Made by a program: the position numbers and the translations under genes. The notes under the pieces are model-generated. The model saw only the letters and a program-made list of their open reading frames with translations. It was not told the origin of the DNA and ran no database searches. A stretch of 64,000 bases of DNA from contig JAALGZ010000007.1 of the NCBI GenBank assembly GCA_015227615.1, forward strand, positions 1,550,001 to 1,614,000, in the 5' to 3' direction. Source of the DNA: Labyrinthula sp. Ha. Its lineage: Eukaryota; Sar; Bigyra; Labyrinthulida; Labyrinthulaceae. Positions 1-11,137 of this stretch are shown here, in pieces; position 1 is the stretch's first letter; each line of letters starts with the position of its first letter.

Positions 1-602
1 TCAGCAATTAGATCTATGGAAAGGAAAATAAGTATCAATTAACGAGCTTATTGGCCAGGAACAATGGGTTTACTGGAAAAGACTGATACCATAGCATTCA
101 AAGCATTCATAAGTTCTAGATAATATAGGTTAACAATCTTACACTCTGATTAGCGTAGTTTCATAAATCTTGAAATCAAAATCTGGCCAACAAACAGGTT
201 AGAGTTAAAGGCAAACAAGACTAGCTTTACGACCTCCTGCATGGTATGCCAAAAGCACAGATAAGGCCCCAATTTGTTCTACCTAAATAGACTTAGACCC
301 TTTTTCATTCTCCAGCAGAAGAGTTTAGGAACATAACATTTATATAGAAGCACTAAAGGATACCTAATACACCCACGAGTCCTGTTCTCAATATGTGCAA
401 CACATAGACTTAGAAAAAAAACTGGTCTTCTTTCTTAGAAGCTAGATTCGTGTCGATATATCAATTAACACTTAGGTGTGTATTATTACGATAAACTATA
501 TTACATAACCGTTACTTCCGGGCACTACTTACCTTACGCTCATGCTAACCCATTACTTTGGACATTTGCGTTCTGCACTAACAGTGGCTCCACGCCATCG
601 CT
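1..602. other. Non-coding flank, nothing recognised
   Basis: AT-rich sequence downstream of the MT-A70 gene. I see no long frame, RNA gene or terminal repeat. It should hold the 3' UTR of the minus-strand methyltransferase gene. Confidence 0.5.
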
Positions 603-1652
603 TCATATGGGATCCTCAAGTCCATATCCCACAGTCAAGAGATCTGTAGTGTAGGACAAGTCAATACCCAATGCAATCCAGCCAGCCGTGATACTTCCAT
701 TTCTTGCAAAGAGATCCAAAAAACGTCCCTTCTTGAACAGCTTCTGTATCCTTCGTTTCAGCTCATCTGGTTTCGAACTGTTCGATAATCTTGGACTTTC
801 AATCACATCGCTGCCGAAAAAGGGTACTCTCTGTGTCACTGGCGTCGATCCTCGCTTAAAAGCTAATAACTCTTGAACTGCGCTATGGATCATACTGCCT
901 GTATTCGTCTGCAGTTTTCCTAGTCTTGATCTCTTAACCCAGTAAATAGACTTCTTGTATTCAAAACCTTGTTCTTGACCCCATTGCATCGCTATTTTTC
1001 TAGTGGACTTAACCACCCAGCACATGAAGTATCCATTTTTAACTAACAACTTCAGTGGAATGCTTCTAATCTCAGCGCCTGACAAGGTTCCATATTTCAA
1101 CGCGAAACCTCTAACAGGATCTCTTTGGGAAACATTCCAGGGTGGGTCAACTAGCACCAAGTCAAATGTTCCTCCGAAATATCTAATAACCTGAAGCAGC
1201 AGCTTGGACCAATTGACTTTCCTAACATCTCCACTAATAACCCAGGTGTTTCTTGGTACTATAAACTGTCTGGTAACCTTTTCTGCATTCCTAAAAAAAT
1301 CATACATCAGAGACTGAGCGATTCTCTTTGCTTCATATTCGGGATATATTTCAAGTGAATAAGTTTCTTTAGGTTCACTGTCCACATGTTTTCTCAATTC
1401 CTGAACTACAATCAAAGCTGCATCAAGCTTATCCTGCAGAGCTTTTTCCTCCAGACAATCCCTTTTCACTATTTCAACCATATTTCGAATCTCACTTTCC
1501 AAATCTGTTATCGGAGGCAATCTTCTGGAGGCGCTCTCAGTTCCTCGATTAACTCCAAAAAGGAAGTTAAGAGTTTCTTCTCGTTCAGCTGGCGTATCGT
1601 TTTCCCTGTAAAATGGTATTTCTACATCTGGATTAACTCTCGTATACTTCAT
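603..1652 (-). CDS. MT-A70 family N6-adenine methyltransferase
   Basis: A 349-residue SAM-dependent methyltransferase predicted to add a methyl group to N6 of adenine in RNA or DNA. The catalytic DPPW motif lies at about residues 169-172 and is followed by the family's YGTLS segment. The C-terminal half keeps the SSKPDE and DLFARNGS blocks, which correspond to the SHKPDE and ELFGRP regions of METTL3-type enzymes. Residues about 50-90 are charged and helical, possibly a short coiled coil. No CCCH zinc fingers precede the domain, so it is shorter than animal METTL3 and could instead be a METTL4-like or ciliate MTA1-like member. The frame opens at a TTG just upstream, but the first ATG (1652) is a natural start. 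No intron is needed. The family call is firm; the substrate is unknown. Confidence 0.9.
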   Translation of the reverse strand: MKYTRVNPDVEIPFYRENDTPAEREETLNFLFGVNRGTESASRRLPPITDLESEIRNMVEIVKRDCLEEKALQDKLDAALIVVQELRKHVDSEPKETYSLEIYPEYEAKRIAQSLMYDFFRNAEKVTRQFIVPRNTWVISGDVRKVNWSKLLLQVIRYFGGTFDLVLVDPPWNVSQRDPVRGFALKYGTLSGAEIRSIPLKLLVKNGYFMCWVVKSTRKIAMQWGQEQGFEYKKSIYWVKRSRLGKLQTNTGSMIHSAVQELLAFKRGSTPVTQRVPFFGSDVIESPRLSNSSKPDELKRRIQKLFKKGRFLDLFARNGSITAGWIALGIDLSYTTDLLTVGYGLEDPI

Positions 1653-3040
1653 CAAGTTAAAAAACCTCTTAATAATGTTTTCCCTCCTTGAGACAATTCC
1701 GCTTCGCTCTAGAACTCAACTCTTTTACAGAGTAATTTTCTTGAATATGTTATTCAAATGGTCAAACAATAAAGGATACTGGATCTTTTACCTTTTTTTA
1801 CTATTATTTTTGTACACTTCGAAATATTTTATTTAGAGTACTCATTTGAGGAGCAGATATGTAAGTATTGGTCTCCTATGCTGAAAAAGATCCAAGAAGT
1901 AGACGCAAAAGACGGGTGAAGATAACAAATAAATAAAAACTTTTTTTCACAGTTGATTAACACTATCTATATGTTAAGTTGATAACCCAAATTTATCCTT
2001 TTCAGAATTACTAGAGATCTATCAAGACTTATTGAAAACTTTTTGTATTATTCTTGCTAAGTTATTCTGGGTAATCGGTTTCAAAATTTCGCCACCATCT
2101 TGCTTGAGTATTTTTAAGTCATTGATCCTCAAAACATAATTAGAATCGCTTTATATGATTGATGATTACATTTTCCTTCTTCATTTTCAGGAATGAATCC
2201 ATGCATATTGGGATGCCCATATAGTTTCTGGAATTTGCAATAGCACTCTTTGAAAACTATTTAGTTGGTACATTTAATGCACCCAACAAAAAACTTGGGC
2301 ATGAACTTATTTACAATGAGCACTCTCTGCTTATCAACCTTAAAGATGCAATCAGGAAAAAATTATATAGTTTAAAAAACTGAACACTGCTTGTATACTA
2401 GAATAAGTTCTTTCTACTTTAGGTCGTATCTGGAGGCAGCTAAATATTCTGAAAAGAAAAGGTGCTATATAAAGATGATATTAAGATAAATGCAAGAAAA
2501 TGAACCGGAGTGAAATGGGTTATTACTTTGTTCCTGGCCCATTTAGAGAACAGTTGAAATGTTTAAAAAAGTAGGCAATCTTAGGAAATTAGAACCTGGT
2601 TAGAGTTTATGTATATTTTGGATAAACTTAAAAAAATTATAACCTGGGTAGAATTTAATTTTGTTTTGGAAAAACTTAGGAAATTATAACCCAAGCCTCA
2701 AGGTATCTAAGTCAAGCTTTATTCCGTTCTTGTGGATTTCCCTTGAGCACCTACTTACAAAGTTTCTTATGATTTCATTAGATGCATCTTATATTCTTCA
2801 AGAGCCAACACAGAAAGGAGTTAGCACATTATTCAGTTTTAAACCAAAAAGAAATAAATATATGAGACTCAAACGTACGAAAAAAGACCTTACACTATAA
2901 TTAAAAACCTTGTTCCCATATTTTAAACCGTACATAAAACTTTCAGTGTACAGAATCTAATATTAATAAATCAATGAATCAATATATCCAAGAACACACC
3001 TACCACGTTGAATTGGTTTTACCCACTCTAAGTTATATCT
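1653..3040. other. Intergenic, with a short imperfect tandem repeat
   Basis: Presumed promoter of the minus-strand MT-A70 gene at the left and 3' flank of the kinase gene at the right. It holds a 48-bp-period tandem repeat (listed separately). A 79-codon plus-strand frame at 2661-2900 overlaps that repeat and has no recognisable features, so I do not call it. Confidence 0.5.
2578..2691. repeat. Imperfect tandem repeat, 48-bp period, about 2.4 copies
   Basis: Copies begin at 2578, 2626 and 2674 (partial). Each has the pattern CTTA(GG/AA)AAATTA(G/T)AACC, then a T-rich stretch ending TTTTGG followed by an A-rich end. The first two copies differ at roughly a quarter of positions, so the duplication is not recent. 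No function is evident. Confidence 0.7.
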
Positions 3041-4396
3041 CTATAGGTTATGCAACCTCTCAATTAACATGTCAGAAAATGAAGCAAATTCTTTCTTTGA
3101 CGAGGCCTCTCGGATGAACGGATGCATGAGAAGCTGTTCACTGCTACCCCTATTTGCAGGAGTCGATGTCAAACAGGATTTAACAAAGTGAACAAACTGC
3201 TTAGACCATTTTTCAGGTTCATCTAACCTTGGCGCTGGATTTACAGCAATCAATAACATCGCACGTAATGGTTGCTCATCAATAAGTGGAGGATCACCCT
3301 GTGCCATTTCTAAGGCAGTAATACCAAGAGACCATACATCAACCTAGAATGAATATAAATATTTGGTATACCTTGCCATCATACTCTAACGCTTTAATTA
3401 ACTCGGGCGCCATCCAGTAGGTTGTTCCTACAACACTGTTCCTTTTCTTCTTCTCAGAGGTGATATTTACAGCAAATCCAAAATCAGCCAGTTTTATACC
3501 ACCTTCCCGATCAATAAGAATATTGTCGCTTTTAATATCCCTAAATGATAACTTTAGGTATAAAAAATACCTGTGAAGACGGTGGTCTCTGTGTAAATGT
3601 GCGAGAGCCTTTAAGACTTGAAGGCAAACAAAAGAGATGCTCTCTTCTCTCCAGCTAAAAGATAAAAAACATAAAAGAGCAACAAAGTATGAAAATCATT
3701 TGCAACAAGTTCAGCTAAATTACTACCATCAATTAGCTCAATAATAATCCATATATAGTTGTCATACTGAAAGGTTTCTATGTATTCCACAATATTCTCA
3801 TGGGAAGTTTTCTCACCTGGTCTACTTGATAACGCATGCATGGCTATTTCTTTTTTTAGATTATCAGCTTCTTTTACGTGTGCTATTTTAGCTGCGTAAT
3901 TTTTCTTTGTTCCGATGTCCATAATTTGGAAAACCTCACCAAAGGCACCTTCACCTAATTTTTTAACTTTCTTATATTTGGTTCGTGGATTAACCTCACT
4001 AAATGTTAAATCAAGTGTTTCCTTCATTCTCTTATTCAAAGAAGAACTCGTGGGTATTCCCGCAAATCCCTCTTCATGAAAAGTAAGCACCTGTAACAAC
4101 TCGTCTGGATGTTTCATCGCTTCTTCCTTCGTAACGTTTGCCAGAGATAATATCTCTACCCATCTTTCAGGAAGACCAGATAGTCCTGTCGGGGAACTTG
4201 GGTCAACAGCAACGTGCTGTTTATGATAGACATTTTTTACGGGACCTATGTCGACCAGCTTGATAAGTTTGTGCTTCCCATTCCCCCAGTTAAATATTTT
4301 CTTCAAGTTTCCAGCGAAGACACTTTTTCTATTATCGGTATTTTGTTTTCTTTGTAGATTTGTTGGTTGGTACTTCTGTGTGCTTCGCATTGTCAT
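3041..4396 (-). CDS. PAK/STE20-type serine/threonine kinase with CRIB domain (4 exons)
   Basis: A p21-activated kinase of 422 residues: a Rho/Rac/Cdc42 effector that phosphorylates proteins in cytoskeletal and MAP-kinase signalling. Residues about 50-62 fit the CRIB consensus (I50, P52, H58, H61, V62), and the rest of the p21-binding/autoinhibitory region runs to about 107. The kinase domain starts near 141 with GEGAFGEV, then the AAKIA lysine, HRDIKSDN, ADFGFA, VGTTYWMAPE and VDVWSLGI. Exons are 4396-3684, 3654-3571, 3540-3372 and 3343-3041, with introns of 29, 30 and 28 nt (GTTG..TAG, GTAT..TAG, GTAT..TAG). Removing them gives an in-frame product that matches PAK across every junction. It is short for the family, with almost no linker between CRIB and kinase. 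Start is the ATG at 4396. It shares a 126-bp divergent promoter region with the gene at 4523. Confidence 0.92.
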
Positions 4397-4522
4397 GGTG
4401 AAATGTAGTTCTGTGAATTCCTTTGTTCTTTCTTGTTAAGCGATTTTTGTTAAAGAACGTACAGATGGCTATTTTGGTCAGAAAAAAATTTCAAGAATAG
4501 GAAATTTTGGGTAACAGAAGAA
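4397..4522. promoter_or_regulatory. Divergent promoter region
   Basis: Only 126 bp separate the start codons of the minus-strand PAK gene and the plus-strand gene at 4523, so both promoters and 5' UTRs must fit here. TTTTGGGTAA lies at 4505-4514 on the plus strand; a similar word occurs upstream of three other genes. No TATA box is clear. Confidence 0.45.
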
Positions 4523-4780
4523 ATGACACAAGTTGTTTCTGAAACTGAGCTTACGTCAACTCAGCGCCTCCGGGGGCTCCCAGACTTCACGAGCCGACAC
4601 AAAGTAAGTGCCAAAGTACTTTCAATAAAAATGGGTGATAATGCTCAATATAAAGTCTCTACAATAGTAAAACTTACACACGAACTTTCGTCGCTACTAA
4701 TCTTACTTCAAGAAGTTGGACAGGAAGGTGATAAGAGGCTTGAAAAAGCAAACGAAAATGCCAGTCAGAATGGAAAGTAA
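4523..4780 (+). CDS. Small protein of unknown function (85 aa)
   Basis: An 85-codon frame starting 126 bp from the divergent PAK gene. Residues about 25-70 are predicted helical (HELSSLLILLQEVGQ), and the C-terminus is charged. The composition looks protein-like, and the position just after a shared promoter supports a real gene. I do not recognise the family; a small subunit of an endomembrane or cytoskeletal complex is possible but is only a guess. The frame stops just before the decayed LINE sequence. Confidence 0.45.
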   Translation: MTQVVSETELTSTQRLRGLPDFTSRHKVSAKVLSIKMGDNAQYKVSTIVKLTHELSSLLILLQEVGQEGDKRLEKANENASQNGK

Positions 4781-4794
4781 AGTTGATTTGTCTC

Positions 4795-6110
4795 ACAGGT
4801 TATCACCAACTCCACTGGCGTAGCAATCTTTTTGTGTCAGGAACTCTTCCAGGACGTAACTGACATTTACAGAGTCAGCGGCAGGATCCTAGCGGGCGAG
4901 AACAGGTCAAGTGAGATCAGAAAACAACTACTAATGAGTACTTAGGCACCGCAAAGTGTACATCCAGCCTAAGAATACCAAGAATTCTTGCAAATGACAT
5001 AGAAAAAAACATAGAAATAGTGAACAAGAAAACATTTTTCCTTTTTGGTGGTGACTGGAATATACATGTCAAGAGGATATGGAAAGATGCAATCAACAGG
5101 TATGGAATATCTTGAAGAACCAATAGAAATGAAAGTATCCTGGAATAGTTCCTACTACACAATGACATGGAAATCATAAATCACAGGTAATCCTCGGATT
5201 TGATTTATTGATGATTCATCATTTAAAGATTTCCTCATACTTTTCTTTTTGATTGATTCTGATAATTCCAAAACCATTTTGACTGGTTATTGATAACCAA
5301 ATAATGATCCATAGTAACTTGGGCCACCTAGCCTTGCATCAAGCGGTTGAAATAATTATTTCATGTTGCCATCATTATGGAATCCTCCTAATCACAGGGC
5401 ATATGACTATGGTTTCTTAACGGTAGAGCTGTAGTTTATCGTAACAAACTTTTTCTCTAAATAGGTACCGCGGTAGTAACATAACCGGAGTCTTAATGTC
5501 ATATCACGGTGTAGCGTTTTGCTAAGAGACATAACATATGACCCTGCTGCATTCTATTACTGGTTATTACCGGGCCATATGCTCTTGCCATATGGATTTT
5601 CGCACAGCGCACAAATGTAATATATGATGTTCAGTCTTTGGATCCAAGGTCATGTGGCGCAATATGTTATTGATAATCGATTGATAATCAAAGTAAAAAC
5701 AGAATCATTTGATAAAAAACGAAAACCAAATTCTTTCATTGATAATCAGAATCAAAATAACTATCAAATAATTATTGATAATTCTCATCATATCCGACCC
5801 CTAGTCACAGATACAAGATAGGGAAGAAGAAATCCAGAAAACATGCTAAATTCAAGTCGTGGAACGTTCAAGAGAGTAAGGCAACCTGAGCGAGAAGTAG
5901 AAACTCAACGGAGAGGAGCAGACAGACCAAGGTACAACACAACAGTACATCTCCACAGTCTAGAAACTGCCCTTATGGAGCTCGGATAATGACAGTGAAA
6001 CAACCTTGTCTCTCTGGATAGCACGGACATAGAAATTGGCTAAATTCTTCTGGAAACCTTCGAAAATATATCCCTAGACCCTCCCAAAGCACCATCTATC
6101 ATTCTTGGAC
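4795..6110 (+). mobile_element. Decayed LINE fragment with AP-endonuclease remnant (interrupted by a MITE)
   Basis: Plus-strand translation across 4795-5180 gives fragments typical of a non-LTR retrotransposon endonuclease: STGVAIFLC, VTDIYRVSGRILAGE, FLFGGDWNIHV (the GDxN active-site region), and NDMEII. The reading resumes at 5805 with YKIGKKKSRKHAKFKSWN, which follows directly once the 618-bp insertion and one TCACAG copy are taken out. There are stops and frame changes, so the copy is dead. No RT is attached, so it is a fragment. The right edge is approximate. Confidence 0.55.
5187..5804. mobile_element. Inverted-repeat MITE, copy 1 (inserted in LINE)
   Basis: About 618 bp whose two arms are diverged inverted repeats (TCGGATTTGAT at the left, reverse complement TCGGATATGAT at the right), rich in GATAATCA words. 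TCACAG occurs on both sides (5181-5186 and 5805-5810). The match extends to 8 bp with one mismatch (TCACAGGT and TCACAGAT), so the exact edges could shift by 2 bp. No coding capacity. Two related copies lie at 45.5 and 54.5 kb. The terminal sequence, near CAGGGGTCGGAT, and a probable 8-bp duplication suggest a hAT-derived MITE. Confidence 0.65.
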
Positions 6111-8867
6111 CTCTTGACTACCCTCTCTGGGTCGCAGACAAAAAATTGACGTCCCCTTTGTCAATTTTGCTGTTTTAGTTTATTTTGAATTGCATTTTGA
6201 GAAATCAAAAATATTTGGGGAATCAAGTACAAGAATCAGGGACAGGCAAGAACTTAATGGAACAATAGGGATCCTGTTGCTAAGCAAGACGTCTAAATGG
6301 AGGTAACGTAATACCAATAATCCTTTTTCGGTAGTGATTATTGACAAGGCAGTAGCCTCGTGCAGGGTTAGATCCTCGGACTCAATTGGCAGCACCAGGC
6401 AACTCCCTTAACATCTGTTCTAACCTTTCAAGAACGTTTTTTTATCGAATTCTAGAAATTACACAAGAACATAGCAAACTTTCACCTCTGAGTGTAAACA
6501 AACTCTCAAACTTTCTAATAATGTTTTAAGGTTTGTACACAAGCGCATACTATGATTAAATCACTTTAATGTCGACGAAGGCTGTCTTAAAGCTATGAAA
6601 GTTACTTACTCTTAAGCATATTTCAAGGTAGAAAATGTTCTTGACTCAGGAACTGCACAACAATAACTGTAACGACCTGAAACAAAATATATCTATCCAT
6701 CCAACTAAAGGCAGGCTTTTTTCAAAGTAGGCTGCTAAGGCTGATAGCTCAGCCTCCTTCATCACAGAAAAACTCTCTATGCCAGTTACGGACGATAAGC
6801 TTTGAGGCAACAGGATATCGAAACTCACAGTTAAGCTTAGTGGTAACCATAATCTTGTTCTATGAAACAGATACATTACCTACTTCTCTTACGGTGAGAT
6901 AGTGTATTAAAGTCTTGGGAATCAGCTGGAAAGAAGCTTAAGAACAGGAACAAGAGTAGAGTAGTGGTACTGGCTAGTAATTTTAGTGTCCAAATTGGAA
7001 GCAACAAGCAAGACGCATCGAGTAAATATAAATTCTCTTGGCGTTGAAACTTAAATGGAAAATCCCTTATTAATATCATTCAGAATAATGGTCTAATTAT
7101 TATAAATGGAAAAACTTTAACTGGTAAGAAGGGGAGAATAAAACATGCTATAGATGTTTCTAGATCCCCAGCTGTGGGCTTTAGAAAACGAATATGGACT
7201 AGTAACACATCCGTCGACAATAAAAGTTTTAAACTAAAAGAAAGGTACCCGAAAACCTTCATGGGGGAACTAACTATGACTACATTGCAATCCCAATAAA
7301 TATTTTTGCACACCTGAGATACACAACAATAAACGTGAAGAAATATCTTAAATGCTAAAAACTTTGCAGTAACCTTGAACTGGTAACTTTAATTAATAAA
7401 GAAGTAGAATGAATCCTAAAAAACTACCGTATAGCATCTTCATATATAAAACAGATCAAAGCATTCATCTACATACTCCAAAAGCACATACGATAACAGG
7501 ACATCCTACCAGAGGCAAGAAAGATCTCCCACAAATCTCGAAAACACTTTCGATAGATACTAGGGACATGGAGACCTTTAAGGTCTGAAGAACAGAAAAA
7601 ACTTCCAGCTACCATCAAGTTACCTGCAAGACAAGAGTACAATAGTTGGCTAAACGAAGTTGCCGAAAAGATCCAAAGCTGCTTTGATGTCAGCAATGTA
7701 CAAACAGCGTATCATTTAATACCTAAGCTAAAATCCACTCCACAAGAGCTTGTAAAATATAGCTGTACGGACTGGAAACCAAAGTAGATGTCATAGAAAA
7801 GCTGAAGCTACTTGCAGAAAATCTGAAATCCCAACAGTAAACTGCGATACCAGTCTCTGATCTTTTAAACCAGGAAATACAATAGTACTGTAGGTGCATA
7901 TTGAAGGAAAAATATTGGCAAGTATAAATTCAAGTCTCCAAGATAAGAAAAACCCTCGAAGGTATCGGAACCCAAAGAAATAATAAAGCAGGTGAACATA
8001 ATAGGATCACAAACGAGGTCCTAATAATCATTCCAAAAATTCTGAAAATGCTCATCAGCCAAGTCAACGAGGTGTTTACGAATGATGAACATAAATCCAA
8101 GATACTGAACCATCTCTCCCCGAAAAAATATTTCATACTCATAAGCAAACTGGTTTCAAGAACGATTCATCTTCATTAAGGCTAATAGAGCTGCTCAACA
8201 CAACCTTCAAGTTTAAAAAAATGTCAATAAAAGAATAAAATATACCATTCAAAGGTTATTTGAATACCAAGTCCGGTTCCTTGAATAAAGATCAGCTTCA
8301 TATGAAGCGGGGTTGCTGGATAAGATGATTAAAGAATTTTTAAACTAAAGGATAAAGTAGAGGTTCTTGTCAGTAGATTTTCAGAATAATTTCACCAACA
8401 TCCCGCTGCAGATTTTACAAATGTCAATAATTGGACAAAGTATACATAAGAACTATGGAACTATAGACATCTACTACTTAAGAAGGCAAATGAGCGAGTA
8501 AGAATTTTTTTCAAGAAAATTAATCAGTGGATCTTGAAATAGGAGCAATTAAGATTCCTCATCCTTCGCACTGTTTATTGGAGCCCTACACTCTATTATA
8601 AATAACTGAATCTACCGGAAACAATGGGGTTCCACTTTGGTTCGAATTAATATGAATATTTTGCCTTAACTGGAGACGTTGTAGTTCTTTTTGAATAAGA
8701 TGAAGATACCGATAGTTTTTTTCAACAACTGTCGAACTTTGACATATGGCATCCCTAAAATAGAAATTCAAAAGCGAAAAATTTATAGCCGAATATTGGT
8801 TACAATCATGTTTCAATAATATTAGGCACAGATATTTAGATCATCCTGGACAAGCTCTACTGCAACA

Positions 8868-8875
8868 GTTGTGAT
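8868..8875. repeat. hAT target-site duplication, left copy
   Basis: GTTGTGAT, identical to 11130-11137 on the other side of the element. Eight base pairs is the hAT superfamily length. Confidence 0.9.
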
Positions 8876-11129
8876 CAGTGATGCTCAAATCTGGCCTCCC
8901 ACTAATATCCGATCTACTACCATACGTCCCCACACGAAATTATTAGTGGCAGGCTGCGTGGAGAAACTGCGGCCGGGAGTGCACAAATTTTTCAGAAAAT
9001 TTGCTCTGTGTCTAATCCGGCCATAGTAAAACCATTAAAATAAGAGTTAAAAACCGCAACTTCGGATAAAAATGAACATTGATTTGCCAAAGTCTGCCGC
9101 AGAACTCATCCATGAAGAGTCTTCGGGACGAGATCCAGTCCTTTTCGCAGTAATTAAACAGAATTTTGACGCTGAAAAAGCTGAATTAACAAATAAAGTG
9201 CACATATTCAAGCTTCCTTGCAAACATTGCCCAAGAAAGATGACTTGGTGGAGTAAAAAATGTTATACTGGTCTCATGGAACACCTAAAAACGCACGTAG
9301 ACGAAGAAAGTATTGGAAAACTAAAAGAAGAACATGCAAGAAAGCGTAGAAGATAAAGCAAAGACATTCTGGAGTTTATGAACTTTGAAAAACCTGATGT
9401 TTTCAATAAATTTATATGTAACTTTTTGCTAACAAAGAATATGCCCTTGAGCTTGTTGAGATCCGAAGAGTTTAAGAATATAAAGAATGCGGATGACCTC
9501 GTTAGTGAGAACACGATGAGAATTTATATGAAGCGCATGGAATACCTTTTTATAGAAAAGATCAAACAAGAAGTGGATTTAGAACTATTTTGTTTAGTCA
9601 TCGATGGTTGGGTTCACCAAGGTTACAGTTTTAATGGTGTCTATTTATGCTTTGACAAGATGAAAAAGATGACGTTTCGCCTTCTTGGAGTGCTTCCTTT
9701 AGAAAAAGAAACCCAGAAAGCAAGTGACATTGTTCCTTTCCTAAAGAATTTGATGAGCAAGTTTGATCTTGATGAATCACTGCTGGTTGCAATTGTTGCT
9801 GATAATACAAGCACGAACAAAAAAATTTTGCAGAGATCTTGGAACGCGGTTTGTGTGCTGTCTTAACCATCGTTTGGCTCTAGGTGTTAGAGCATATATA
9901 AAATCTCAAAGACCGTTATCCGAAGCTTTAGACAAAGTGCAGTTGCTTTTTCGCAAGATCAAGAAGTCAAAGAAATTAACAGCAGCTCTTAGAAAATTTA
10001 CCAATAAATTAGTTATTCTTCCAAATGTAACGCGTTGGAGAGAAAAATTTCTTATGATGAAAAGGTACCTTGAGATTTGTATGTTATGTGCGCAGCTTGA
10101 TGATGAAGTTGGTGCTCAATTTCTGGGAGAGGATGAAAGAAAAGCTCTGGGAAAATATGTTTAGTTTCTCACTGTTTGCAACCGCTAGACAGCTGCTCTT
10201 CAAAATTGAAAGTTTAACCTTGGTCAAGGAAAGAAAGCTGTTGCAAATCTGTTAAGAGATGTCAATAATAATGATTCTTTGTTGAAGTACTTAGAAGATG
10301 AAGCAGATATTTTGGTTGAGTTTGATGCTTTTGAAACTGGGGTGTTTAAAGTTTATTGAGAGGAAGAAGATAAACTTGGTGCAGCGGAAAGAACAGCTTT
10401 GTCCAGGTTAGAAACAGATGCTTCTGAAGAAGAAGCGAAGACTCCACCTGGTGATTCTGTGGCTACAGAGGTCTTTTCTCAGTTAAGAAAAAGCAAAGAG
10501 AAGAGTATTTTGCAGATGTGAGGTTCATTCCGGCGACTTCGTGCAGTGTAGAAAGACTGTTTAGCCAATGCAAACTGATTTTTAGTGACAGGAGAAATAG
10601 GATGATGCCTTTAACTTTAAACAGGCTAGCGTTTCTGAAGATGAATAAAGATGAGTTGATGGATCCCGAGATTTATGTTAAAATGAAAAAGAGAATTCCA
10701 GGTTTCGATGAGAAGGAAGAAGAAGAAGAGATAGTGGAACAGATGGATGAAGAGAATGAGGAAGAAGAAAGAGTAGATTTGACACTTGAGGGAGTTTGTT
10801 CTTGTGACAAGGAGGTGCATAGCGATGATGAACCTTAAGCTTTAAGGGTTATTAATAAGTTTTATCTTTTCTTCATATAAATACATATTACTGTGTAAAA
10901 AGTTTAGCCCAAACTTAACCTTCTGACCTATGTAACTCTTGAGAATAAGGTGCAGTTTGTGCAGAAAAAAGCAACTATATTTTGGGCAATTAGCGAGTGG
11001 TCGCGGGGACGCCGAGGTTTCCCACACTTGCCGCGTCCCCACTATTTTTCTCAAATTTTAGCGTCCCCACAGATTTCCACTGAAAAAGTGGAACCCACAA
11101 AATTCACAGTAAAAATTTGAGCATCACTG
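8876..11129 (+). mobile_element. hAT superfamily DNA transposon, 2254 bp, complete ends
   Basis: The element begins CAGTGATGCTCAAAT (8876-8890) and ends with its exact reverse complement (11115-11129): a 15-bp perfect terminal inverted repeat bounded by a perfect 8-bp duplication, GTTGTGAT. Subterminal copies of GTCCCCAC occur near 8930 at the left end and twice between 11030 and 11075 at the right. Such short words are typical binding sites for hAT BED-finger transposases. The interior encodes a disrupted transposase. Identical ends and duplications point to a fairly young insertion, while the coding region has already decayed. It lies inside the older LINE at 6640-11900. Confidence 0.93.
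9072..10838 (+). pseudogene. hAT transposase, disrupted
   Basis: Starts at ATG 9072 with a BED-type zinc finger (CKHC..HLKTH, residues about 44-76), followed by the RNase H-like catalytic region (IDGWVHQGYSFNGVYL, VAIVADNTSTNKK, CCLNHRLALGVRAY) and the C-terminal dimerisation domain (PATSCSVERLFSQCKLIFSD, then NRLAFLKMNKD) from about 10518. The frame is broken several times: a TAA at 9354-9356 with the same frame resuming directly, a one-base shift in the A-run near 9820, further frame changes near 10150 and 10500, and a TGA near 10358. None of these looks like one of the roughly 29-nt introns used by the host genes. The acidic C-terminal tail is intact in its own frame. It is probably non-autonomous now. 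Confidence 0.85.
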
Positions 11130-11137
11130 GTTGTGAT
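11130..11137. repeat. hAT target-site duplication, right copy
   Basis: GTTGTGAT, matching 8868-8875. Removing the element and one copy restores a continuous LINE sequence. Confidence 0.9.

Noticed and set aside
6180-8148. A series of minus-strand frames of about 70-77 codons
   Set aside because: They are antisense to the decayed plus-strand LINE, whose translation shows endonuclease and RT fragments.
9354-9356. The in-frame TAA in the hAT transposase as a sign of a variant genetic code or a tiny intron
   Set aside because: Host genes end on TAA/TAG normally and no GT..AG interval of about 30 nt surrounds it; the element also has frameshifts elsewhere.
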